DNA of 64,000 bases, from assembly GCA_037200445.1 (NCBI GenBank), contig JBBCGH010000001.1, forward strand, positions 2,604,001-2,668,000. Reading direction: 5' to 3'. The translations under genes were made by a program, and so were the position numbers. This document shows positions 43,982 through 51,400 of the stretch, one piece after another (positions within the stretch are counted from its first letter, which is position 1; each line of letters opens with the position of its first letter). This stretch comes from Alphaproteobacteria bacterium. Its GTDB lineage: Bacteria; Pseudomonadota; Alphaproteobacteria; Rhizobiales; Xanthobacteraceae. The notes beneath the pieces were generated by a model. The model searched no databases. It had not been told where the DNA came from and was given only the letters and a program-made list of their open reading frames with translations.

Positions 43982-44926
43982 TCACGCTTGCTTGTGGGCG
44001 AACAGCATGGTTGCGCTTGCGAGTTCGAAGTTCGTCTCGTCGGGCAGTTCCGTGACCCAGCGCCGATCGGAAAGCTCCGCCGGCTGTTTGAGGAGGTCGG
44101 AGAGCCGCATCGAGAGGAATTGCTCGCGCGCCGGCCCCTGCAGCCCGCGCGCCCAGCTCTGCACGAACCAGGTCAGCGAATAGAGCGGCAGCGTCGAGTG
44201 CGGCACGATGTGGCGGTCGATGTGCAGGCGGCGCTCGAACAGCGCGCGCAGGCCTTGCCCGGTCATGTTGTAGTAGTGATGCGGATAGCCGTGCAGCGGC
44301 TGCAGGAACGGCACGCAGCAGATCAGCTTTCCGCCCGGCTTGAGCACGCGCGCGATCTCCGCCGCGCACGCGAACGGATCGCGCACATGCTCGAGCACGG
44401 AGAGCGAGAGCACGGCCTCGAACGAATTGTCCCGGAACGGCAATGTTTCGCCGACGCCGATCACGTCGGTGGTCTCGTAATCGACGATCTCGAGATTGAC
44501 GACGTTCGGGTAGTAGACCGGGCGCTTGCCGGCGCCGCAGTCGAGCACCAAACCGTCGCGGCAGGTTTCGAGCAGGTCGAGCGCGTAAGGGTCATATCCA
44601 TGCGCCGAGACGGCGCTCGTCTCGGTGATGCCGGTCTCGCTGCGCAATTCATCGGTCAGGAAGTCGTACTTCGCGCCGCGCCGGAGGTGCGGCAGGTCGA
44701 GGCGCAGCAGCGGCGCGATGCGGTTGAGCTTGTCCTGCTGGATGCCGGCGATGGAGCGGGCAAAGCGGACGGCCCGGCCTTCCAGCCGTCCATGGCCTTC
44801 GAAGTGCTGCCGTCCGTTGCGGAATTGGCCCCTGCGCACGGCCTCGGCCACGTCCGGATTGGCCGCAAGGTAGCCGGCCTCGTCGAAATTCTCCGGCGTT
44901 GCGATCGCCTCGAGCGTGACCGCCAT
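43982..44926 (-). CDS. Class I SAM-dependent methyltransferase
   Basis: 314 residues. Residues ~12-50 form the motif FDEAGYLAANPDVAEAV ... GRQHFEGHGRLEGR, a short repeat often found in front of glycan-related enzymes in rhizobia. The methyltransferase core follows: GLVLDCGAGKRP (motif I), SFEAVLSLSVLEHVRDP (motif II/III) and EIARVLKPGGKLICCVPF, i.e. a Methyltransf_11 type. Likely substrate is a small molecule or glycan; not determinable. It lies between korB and korA on the same strand, 9 bp after the korA stop. Confidence 0.85.
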   Translation of the reverse strand: MAVTLEAIATPENFDEAGYLAANPDVAEAVRRGQFRNGRQHFEGHGRLEGRAVRFARSIAGIQQDKLNRIAPLLRLDLPHLRRGAKYDFLTDELRSETGITETSAVSAHGYDPYALDLLETCRDGLVLDCGAGKRPVYYPNVVNLEIVDYETTDVIGVGETLPFRDNSFEAVLSLSVLEHVRDPFACAAEIARVLKPGGKLICCVPFLQPLHGYPHHYYNMTGQGLRALFERRLHIDRHIVPHSTLPLYSLTWFVQSWARGLQGPAREQFLSMRLSDLLKQPAELSDRRWVTELPDETNFELASATMLFAHKQA

Positions 44927-44935
44927 GCGCCCGCC

Positions 44936-46774
44936 TTATGAAACGACCTTCCGCAGCGGCGTGACCTTCAGCGCGTCGAGATGATCGCCGATCGCGTTCG
45001 CGATGAAGCGTGCGGTGATCGGCGTGCCGTCGTAGTGCACGACCGGCACGAGTCGCATCGGATCGATGTTGCACTCGTTCACGATCAGCGTGCGCAGCTG
45101 GCCGTCGCGATTCTGCTCGACCACGAACACGAAATCGTGGTCGGCGATGAAATCGGCAACGTCCTGGTGGAACGGGAAGCCGCGCACCCGCAGCATGTCG
45201 AGCGGCGCCCCGCGGGCCGCGATCATATGGATCGCTTCGTCCATCGCAGGCGAGGTCGAGCCGTAATAGATCGCGCCGCAACGGGCGCGCTTGTCACCCG
45301 CGGCATTGAGCCGGACCGGGCGCGGCACCAGACCTTTCGCGGTCTCGAACTTGCGCAGCAGGCGCTGCATGTTGTCGGCGTAGGGTCCGCCTTCCTCGGT
45401 GTAGCGCGCATAGCGGTCGCGCGAGGTGCCGCGGGTGAAGAAGGCGCCCTTGTTGGGATGCGTGCCGGGGAGCGTACGGAACGGAATGCCGTCGCTGTCG
45501 ACATCGAGATAGCGGCCGAAGTCCTTGCCGGCTTCGAGCATCTCGGCGGTCATGATCTTGCCGCGGTCGTAGGCGCGCGTGTCGTCCCACTTGAGCGGGC
45601 GGCAGAGGCGGTGGTTCATGCCGATGTCGAGGTCGGTCATCACGAAGATCGGTGTCTGCAGCCGGTCCGCGAGATCGAAGGCCTGTGCCGTCATCTCGAA
45701 GGCTTCGGCCGGGTCTTCCGGGAACAGCATCACGTGCTTGGTGTCGCCGTGCGACGCATAGGCGCATGAGATGAGGTCGCATTGCTGGGTGCGCGTCGGC
45801 ATGCCGGTCGAGGGGCCGGCGCGTTGCACGTCCACGATCACGGCGGGGATCTCGGCGAAATAGGCGAGACCCAAAAACTCCTGCATCAGCGAGATGCCGG
45901 GGCCGGACGTTGCCGTGAAGGCGCGCGCGCCGTTCCAGCCGGCGCCGATCACCATGCCGATCGAGGCAAGCTCGTCCTCGGCCTGGAGGATGGCGTAGCG
46001 GTTCTTCTTGTTGCCGTCGGCGCGGTAGCGCGAGCAGTGGCGCTGGAAGGCTTCGGCGAGCGAGGAGGACGGCGTGATCGGATACCAGGCGCACACGGTG
46101 GCGCCGCCATAGACCGCGCCGAGCGCAGCCGCGCTGTTGCCCTCGATGAAGATGCGGTCGCCGACAGCGTTCGCCTTCTTCAGCTTGAGTCCGATCGGAT
46201 GCTCGAGGTTCAGCATCACGTAGTCACGGCCGAGGTGCAGCGCATGCACGTTCGGCTCGATCAGCGTGTCCTTGGTGCGGAACTGCTCGGCGATCAGCTT
46301 CTCGATCGCGCCGACGTCCATGTCGAGGAGCGCTGACAGTGCGCCGACATAGATGATGTTCTTGAACAGCTGGCGTTGGCGCGGATCGATGTATTCGCGA
46401 TTGCAGATCGCGGTGAGCGGCACGCCGATCACCGTGATGTCGTCGCGGAAACGCGAGGCGGGCAGGGGCTTGGTCGAATCGTAGAACAGGTAGCCGCCCT
46501 TTTCGATCGAGGCGACGTCCTTCTCGAAGGTCTGCGGGTTCATCGCGACCATCAGGTCGACGCCGCCGCGCGCGCCGAGGTGCCCGGCTTCGGTGATGCG
46601 CACCTCGTACCAGGTCGGCAGCCCCTGGATGTTCGAGGGAAAGATGTTGCGCGGCGAGACCGGCACGCCCATCCGCATCACGGAGCGTGCGAACAGCTCG
46701 TTCGCGCTTGCCGAGCCGGAGCCGTTGACGTTCGCGAACCGGACGACGAAGTCGTTTACGCTCTGGATCGGCAT
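44936..46774 (-). CDS. korA: 2-oxoacid:ferredoxin oxidoreductase, fused gamma-alpha subunit
   Basis: 612 residues from ATG 46774 (MPIQSVNDFVVRFANVNGSG). Residues ~1-190 are the gamma (catalytic acceptor) domain with GHLGARGGVDLMVAMNPQTF; the rest is the pyrimidine-binding alpha domain with NSAAALGAVYGGATVCAWYP, TATSGPGISLMQEFLGLAYF and RAGPSTGMPTRTQQCDL. This fusion is the KorA form of two-subunit 2-oxoglutarate:ferredoxin oxidoreductases. The start overlaps the upstream FAD/iron-sulfur gene by 19 nt, implying a coupled complex. korB lies downstream on the same strand but 3.2 kb away. Confidence 0.9.
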   Translation of the reverse strand: MPIQSVNDFVVRFANVNGSGSASANELFARSVMRMGVPVSPRNIFPSNIQGLPTWYEVRITEAGHLGARGGVDLMVAMNPQTFEKDVASIEKGGYLFYDSTKPLPASRFRDDITVIGVPLTAICNREYIDPRQRQLFKNIIYVGALSALLDMDVGAIEKLIAEQFRTKDTLIEPNVHALHLGRDYVMLNLEHPIGLKLKKANAVGDRIFIEGNSAAALGAVYGGATVCAWYPITPSSSLAEAFQRHCSRYRADGNKKNRYAILQAEDELASIGMVIGAGWNGARAFTATSGPGISLMQEFLGLAYFAEIPAVIVDVQRAGPSTGMPTRTQQCDLISCAYASHGDTKHVMLFPEDPAEAFEMTAQAFDLADRLQTPIFVMTDLDIGMNHRLCRPLKWDDTRAYDRGKIMTAEMLEAGKDFGRYLDVDSDGIPFRTLPGTHPNKGAFFTRGTSRDRYARYTEEGGPYADNMQRLLRKFETAKGLVPRPVRLNAAGDKRARCGAIYYGSTSPAMDEAIHMIAARGAPLDMLRVRGFPFHQDVADFIADHDFVFVVEQNRDGQLRTLIVNECNIDPMRLVPVVHYDGTPITARFIANAIGDHLDALKVTPLRKVVS

Positions 46775-48552
46775 GCTTGTTCCGCGTGAGTCATTTCGAT
46801 CAGGTATTTCTGCATGTCCCATGCGCCGGTCGGGCAGCGCTCGGCGCACAGCCCGCAGTGCAGGCACACGTCCTCGTCCTTCACCATCACGCGGCCGGTC
46901 TTGAGATTGTCGGCGACGTAGAGGTCCTGGGTGAGGTCCTTGGCCGGCGCCTTGAGCCGCGTGCGCAGGTCGGCTTCCTCGCCATTGGCGGTGAACGTGA
47001 TGCAGTCCATCGGGCAGATGTCGACGCAGGCATCGCACTCGATGCAAAGCTGCCCGGTGAACACCGTCTGCACGTCGCAGTTGAGGCAGCGCTGCGCCTC
47101 CTGGAAGGCAAGCTTGTCGTCATAGCCGAGCTCGACTTCGGTGCGGATGTCTTTCAGTGCGATGACATTGTCGCGCGTCGGCACGCGATAGCGTTTGTCG
47201 TTCGCAATGTCGTTATCGTAGCTCCACTCGTGGATGCCCATCTTCTGGGACACGATCTCGACCGCGGGCGCGGGGCGATCGTTGATGTCCTCGCCGCTCA
47301 GGAACTTGTCGATCGAGACGGCAGCCTCGTGTCCGTGCGCCACCGCCCAGATGATGTTCTTCGGCCCGAACGCCGCGTCGCCGCCGAAGAACACCTTGGG
47401 ATTGGTCGAGGCCATGCTCTTCGGGTCGACCTTGGGCATGTCCCACTGGTCGAATTCGATGCCGATGTCGCGCTCGATCCAGGGGAAGGCGTTCTCCTGG
47501 CCGACCGCGACCAGCACGTCGTCGCATTCGACATGCTGGTCCGGCTCGCCGGAGGGGATGAGCTTGCGCCGGCCCTTGTCGTCGTACTCGGCCTTCACCT
47601 TCTCGAAGGTGACGCCGGTGAGCTTGCCGTCGTGGTGGGTGAATTCCTTCGGCACCAGGAAATTGAGGATCGGGATGCCCTCATGCATCGCGTCTTCTTT
47701 TTCCCAAGGGGAGGCTTTCATCTCCTCGAAGCCGGAGCGCACGACCACCTTCACATCCTCGCCGCCGAGCCGGCGCGAGGAGCGGCAGCAGTCCATTGCG
47801 GTGTTGCCGCCGCCGAGCACGATCACGCGCTTGCCGATGCTGGTGACGTGGCCGAACGAGACCGACGAGAGCCAGTCGATGCCGATGTGGATGTTCTTGG
47901 CGGCTTCCTTGCGGCCCGGGATATCGAGTTCGCGTCCGCGCGGCGCGCCGGAGCCGACAAACACGGCGTCCCAGCCCTCGGCGAGCAGCTTCTTGAGACT
48001 CTCGATGGGGCGCCCGCCGCGGAATTCGACGCCGAGATCGAGGATGTAGTTGCACTCCTCGTCGATCACCTTGTCGGGCAGGCGGAACTTCGGGATCTGC
48101 GAGCGCATCATGCCGCCGGAGCGGAAGTCGCCGTCGAACACCACGCACTCGTAGCCCATCGGGGCGAGGTCGCGCGCGACGGTGAGAGAGGCGGGGCCGG
48201 CGCCCACCAGCGCGACACGCTTGCCGTTGCGCTTGCTCTTCTCGATGGCCTTCGGCAGGCGATCCTTGATGTCTTCCTTGTAGTCGGCGGCGACGCGTTT
48301 CAGCCGGCAGATCGCCACCGGATCCTTCTCGACCCGCCCGCGTCGGCAGGCCGGTTCGCACGGCCGGTCGCAGGTGCGCCCGAGAATCCCCGGGAACACG
48401 TTGGACTTCCAGTTGATCATGTAGGCGTCGCCGTAGCGCCCTTGCGCGATCAGCCGGATGTACTCGGGAACGGGCGTGTGCGCCGGGCAGGCCCACTGGC
48501 AATCGACGACTTTATGAAAATAGTCCGGCGCCGCAATATCAGTGAGTTTCAT
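46756..48552 (-). CDS. GltD-like NAD(P)H oxidoreductase with C-terminal ferredoxin domain
   Basis: 598 residues; ATG 48552 has AGGAGAG 4-5 nt upstream. N-terminal iron-sulfur domain (Cys18, Cys22, then CDRPCEPACRRG) as in glutamate-synthase small subunits; FAD motif VALVGAGPASLTVARDL; NAD(P) motif VIVLGGGNTAMDCCR; GDAAFGPKNIIWAVAHGHEA; and two C-terminal 4Fe-4S sites, CIECDACVDICPMDC and CLHCGLCAERCP. The layout and 19-nt overlap with korA suggest it links the 2-oxoacid oxidoreductase to NAD(P) in place of free ferredoxin. No gltB-type large subunit is nearby, so it is not glutamate synthase. Confidence 0.87.
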   Translation of the reverse strand: MKLTDIAAPDYFHKVVDCQWACPAHTPVPEYIRLIAQGRYGDAYMINWKSNVFPGILGRTCDRPCEPACRRGRVEKDPVAICRLKRVAADYKEDIKDRLPKAIEKSKRNGKRVALVGAGPASLTVARDLAPMGYECVVFDGDFRSGGMMRSQIPKFRLPDKVIDEECNYILDLGVEFRGGRPIESLKKLLAEGWDAVFVGSGAPRGRELDIPGRKEAAKNIHIGIDWLSSVSFGHVTSIGKRVIVLGGGNTAMDCCRSSRRLGGEDVKVVVRSGFEEMKASPWEKEDAMHEGIPILNFLVPKEFTHHDGKLTGVTFEKVKAEYDDKGRRKLIPSGEPDQHVECDDVLVAVGQENAFPWIERDIGIEFDQWDMPKVDPKSMASTNPKVFFGGDAAFGPKNIIWAVAHGHEAAVSIDKFLSGEDINDRPAPAVEIVSQKMGIHEWSYDNDIANDKRYRVPTRDNVIALKDIRTEVELGYDDKLAFQEAQRCLNCDVQTVFTGQLCIECDACVDICPMDCITFTANGEEADLRTRLKAPAKDLTQDLYVADNLKTGRVMVKDEDVCLHCGLCAERCPTGAWDMQKYLIEMTHAEQACRSRA

Positions 48553-48737
48553 TCTCTCCTCGTGCTCGCGCCCCTCATTTCGGCGACCCATCAAGGGACT
48601 CGCGCGGCGCAGTCGGCAGGTACATTCATCCCCAATGGACCGGCTTGTCGGCGCCGATTCCGCGCGGGATGTTAGTAGAGCGACCTCCCGAAAGCCACCG
48701 GTACCATCGTCAAAATGAACCGTATTTGTGCGGATGG

Positions 48738-48766
48738 TTGCCCTGCCGCCGGCCGCTGTTTATAGC
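48738..48766 (+). promoter_or_regulatory. Candidate promoter upstream of the HAD gene
   Basis: TTGCCC (48738-48743) and TATAGC (48761-48766) with 17-bp spacing end 31 bp before the HAD start codon. They lie in the 245-bp divergent gap 48553-48797, in which I see no gene. The match is moderate. Confidence 0.4.
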
Positions 48767-48797
48767 CTCGACTGTGGCGGCAATAAAGCGAATATGA

Positions 48798-49475
48798 ATG
48801 TCTAAGCCGTTGAAATTGATCATCTTTGACTGCGACGGTACCTTGGTGGACAGCCAGCACATGATCGTGGCGGCAATGACCAAGGCCTACGATGCTCACG
48901 GCCTCGCGTTGCCTGCGCGTGAGGTGCTGCTCTCGGTTGTCGGATTGTCGCTCGTGGAGGCCTTCACAAAGCTGGGCGATGGACTGGATGGGTTCCCGGC
49001 CGAGAGCCTCGCCGACCATTATCGCGATGCATTCCATGCCATGCGGGCACCGGGCGCGCCGGTCGAGCCGCTCTACCCCGGCGCTGCGGAAGCGATCGCC
49101 GCGCTCGCGCGCCGTGACGACACCGCGCTCGGCATCGCCACCGGTAAGTCACAGCGCGGCGTGCGTTTGGTGTTGGGTCATCACGGGTTGCTCGATCACT
49201 TCATCACCATCAAGACCGCGGACGATGCGCCCTCGAAACCGGATCCCGAAATGGTGCTCGCCGCAATGCGCGAAGCGGGCGCCGCAGCGCAGAACACCAT
49301 CGTGGTCGGCGACACCGTGTACGACATTGCGATGGCGCGCGCCGCCGGGGCGGCCGGTGTCGGCGTGACCTGGGGCTATCACCCGGGCGCCGCGCTCGAG
49401 GATGCCGGCGCGCTCGCGGTGATCGACCGGTTCGCGAATCTGGTGCCGACGCTGGAGCGAATCTGGGCGGCGTGA
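48798..49475 (+). CDS. HAD-IA family hydrolase (phosphoglycolate phosphatase-like)
   Basis: 225 residues. HAD motif I IIFDCDGTLVDS with Asp11 and Asp13, motif II IATGKSQRG, motif III Lys in SKPDPEM and motif IV VGDTVYDI. The alpha-helical cap between motifs I and II is subclass I. Annotated homologues near ATP12 genes in this order are usually called HAD-IA hydrolases; phosphoglycolate phosphatase is possible but unproven. Same strand as the ATP12 chaperone 1.1 kb downstream. Confidence 0.88.
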   Translation: MSKPLKLIIFDCDGTLVDSQHMIVAAMTKAYDAHGLALPAREVLLSVVGLSLVEAFTKLGDGLDGFPAESLADHYRDAFHAMRAPGAPVEPLYPGAAEAIAALARRDDTALGIATGKSQRGVRLVLGHHGLLDHFITIKTADDAPSKPDPEMVLAAMREAGAAAQNTIVVGDTVYDIAMARAAGAAGVGVTWGYHPGAALEDAGALAVIDRFANLVPTLERIWAA

Positions 49476-49814
49476 TTCGGTTGACGTTCCGATTTTGCCA
49501 TGCTTGCGACGCAGGTGCGACCAACTGTTAACGCCTAAGGCGTGCGCTGGCATGAAATGTTATTCTCGAACCGGCCAGCGCCACGGCTGATTTCAATCGC
49601 AAACGCTGGCATTACAGCACCGCGCGCGTCGAACGCGGCATTTCCCACGCAAGTTCAAACAAACTCACGGCCGTCACTCATGCGCGGTTCGCAGAGGCCT
49701 GCGCGCCCGCGGAATGGATTTCGCCAAACTTTCCCCCGTTTGCGGCGTTAAAACTCGCCTCATCGGCGTGTTGCGTACCCACAGCGTTGAGGCCAGCAAT
49801 CCTGGGAGCAAGAC
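49476..49814. other. Intergenic region after the HAD gene
   Basis: 339 bp in which I find no convincing gene, terminator or repeat. The short open frame at 49542-49751 has no ribosome-binding site and atypical codon use. It presumably contains the promoter for the small gene at 49815. Confidence 0.45.
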
Positions 49815-50045
49815 ATGTCGCCAACCCGATACTTCCTCGTCCAGCGCGATGACGCCTGGATGATCAAGTTCGCCGACGAAGAGTTCGGCCCCTACAAGAC
49901 CAAGGCGGAAGCGATGCTGTTCGCGGTGGAAGCCGCGCGCAAACTGAATGAGCGAGGCACCGACACGGAAGTGTGCCTGATGGGCGAGAACGGATTCTTC
50001 CACGCCGAGTGGAGCAACGCGCAGCCGCAGGCGGCGCTGGCTTGA
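49815..50045 (+). CDS. Small DUF2188-like protein
   Basis: 76 residues, MSPTRYFLVQRDDAWMIKFA, with GPYKTKAEAMLFAVEAARKL and a C-terminal GFFHAEWS. This beta-beta-beta-alpha pattern, with W-xI-(K/R) and a later alanine-rich helix, resembles DUF2188 proteins. GGGAGCAAGAC precedes the ATG. Cytosolic; function unknown. Overlap is absent; the membrane protein starts 2 bp after its stop. Confidence 0.72.
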   Translation: MSPTRYFLVQRDDAWMIKFADEEFGPYKTKAEAMLFAVEAARKLNERGTDTEVCLMGENGFFHAEWSNAQPQAALA

Positions 50046-50047
50046 GC

Positions 50048-50485
50048 ATGCGCACTAACATCGCCATCACGGACCGGATCGGCAACGGCATCGTTGCGGG
50101 CTTCATCGCGACGTTCGTGGTGTCGGTGCTGCACGAGCCGGTCGCGCTGGTGACGGCGGCGGTCGGGATGCATGCGCCGGTCGGGCTGCTGTTTCACTTC
50201 TTCGTCGGCACGCTGTTGTGGGGCGGCGCCTTCGGGCTCGTGCACGACTGGCTCGTCGGCCCATCCTGGCTGCGCGGAATGTTGTTCGGCGCCGCGGCCG
50301 CGCTGGTCGTGATGTTCGGCGTCGCGCCGCTGACCGGCTCGGGCTTCCTCTGCCTGAAGTTAGGCGTATGGGCGCCGATCGTGGTGGTGTTCTTCCATCT
50401 CTCGTATGGCGCGATCCTCGGACTGGTCTATGCCAAGCTCGTCGACACCGACGAAGCGCGCTTCGCGGGCCACGTGCAGCACTGA
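50048..50485 (+). CDS. Four-helix inner-membrane protein of unknown function
   Basis: 145 residues, MRTNIAITDRIGNGIVAGFI, with four hydrophobic stretches (about 13-30, 42-60, 76-93, 103-126). Gly- and Ala-rich helices and short loops resemble small DUF6789-type membrane proteins, an assignment I hold loosely. Starts 2 bp after the preceding gene, so the two are probably co-transcribed; a strong terminator follows. Confidence 0.72.
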   Translation: MRTNIAITDRIGNGIVAGFIATFVVSVLHEPVALVTAAVGMHAPVGLLFHFFVGTLLWGGAFGLVHDWLVGPSWLRGMLFGAAAALVVMFGVAPLTGSGFLCLKLGVWAPIVVVFFHLSYGAILGLVYAKLVDTDEARFAGHVQH

Positions 50486-50510
50486 ATTTTCTTGTTTGGA
50501 GTGGGGCGAC

Positions 50511-50547
50511 GGCCTATCTGCCATCGGGCAGATAGGCCTATTTCTTT
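50511..50547 (+). terminator. Terminator hairpin abutting the ATP12 start codon
   Basis: Perfect 12-bp stem GGCCTATCTGCC (50511-50522) / GGCAGATAGGCC (50527-50538) with an ATCG loop and TATTTCTTT tail. It ends one base before the ATG at 50548, so a transcript crossing it would have the ATP12 ribosome-binding region within the hairpin. Confidence 0.85.
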
Positions 50548-51318
50548 ATGCGCGAATTGTTTGGAGACGTGTTCGGCAAGGACCCGCTTGATCCGACGGA
50601 AGCGGCGCGGCGAAACATGCGCCCGAATCTGCGCAAGCGATTTTACGCGAATGCCGTTGTCGGAAAGGGTGCCCCGTATCCGATTCTCCTCGACGGTCGC
50701 GGCGTGAAGACGCCCTCGGGCAACGCGCTCGCCGCACCGAGCGCGGCGCTGGCGCAAGCAATTGCGGCGGAGTGGAATACACAGGGCGAACGGATCGATC
50801 CCGCGACCATGCCGCTCACCCGGCTTGCCAACACGATCATCGATGGCGTTGCCCCGGCCCCCGAGCCAATCGGCCAGGAGATTGCGAAATATCTCGGCTC
50901 GGATCTGGTGTGCTATCGCGCCGACATGCCCGACGGGCTCGTCGCCGCGCAGGCGCAGCATTGGAATCCCGTGCTTGCCTGGGCGCATGAGACGCATGGG
51001 GCGCGCTTCGTATTGATCGAGGGCGTGATGTTCGTTGCGCAGCCGCAGCGCGCGGTTGCCGCCGTTCGTGCCGCCATCCCGTCGGATCCCTGGCGGCTTG
51101 GCGCGGTCCATCTCGTCACCACGCTCACCGGGTCCGCGCTGATCGCACTCGCGCTTGCGGCGCGTGAGCTTTCCGTCGACGAGGCCTGGGCCGCCGCGCA
51201 TGTCGACGAGGACTGGAACCTGAAGCTGTGGGGCCGCGACGAGATTGCTTTGGCACGGCGCGCCGCGCGCTTCGCCGACATGCAGGCGGCGGCGAGGGTC
51301 CTCTCCCTCACCGAATAA
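50548..51318 (+). CDS. ATP12-family F1-ATPase assembly chaperone
   Basis: 256 residues of the ATP12 family, whose mitochondrial member binds the F1 alpha subunit during ATP-synthase assembly; the alphaproteobacterial members are the bacterial relatives. Seen: RKRFYANAVVGKGAPYPILL, LDGRGVKTPSGNALAAPSAA, AEWNTQGERIDPATMPLTRL, SDLVCYRADMPDGLVAAQAQ and WNPVLAWAHETHG. Length is normal. No Shine-Dalgarno site is visible because a terminator hairpin occupies the upstream 37 bp; an internal Met (residue 24) is an alternative start. Confidence 0.9.
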   Translation: MRELFGDVFGKDPLDPTEAARRNMRPNLRKRFYANAVVGKGAPYPILLDGRGVKTPSGNALAAPSAALAQAIAAEWNTQGERIDPATMPLTRLANTIIDGVAPAPEPIGQEIAKYLGSDLVCYRADMPDGLVAAQAQHWNPVLAWAHETHGARFVLIEGVMFVAQPQRAVAAVRAAIPSDPWRLGAVHLVTTLTGSALIALALAARELSVDEAWAAAHVDEDWNLKLWGRDEIALARRAARFADMQAAARVLSLTE

Positions 51319-51400
51319 ACATGGTTTCCGAAGCGTTAACGAACGCTTCACCCGGCGGCCGTATACGGGGCGCGAAGTCCACAGCCGCAAGGAATGCCTC

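Noticed and set aside
48738-48766. Strong regulatory claim for the korA-side/HAD divergent gap
   Set aside because: Only one moderate box pair is visible and no operator-like palindrome, so I list a low-confidence promoter and nothing more.
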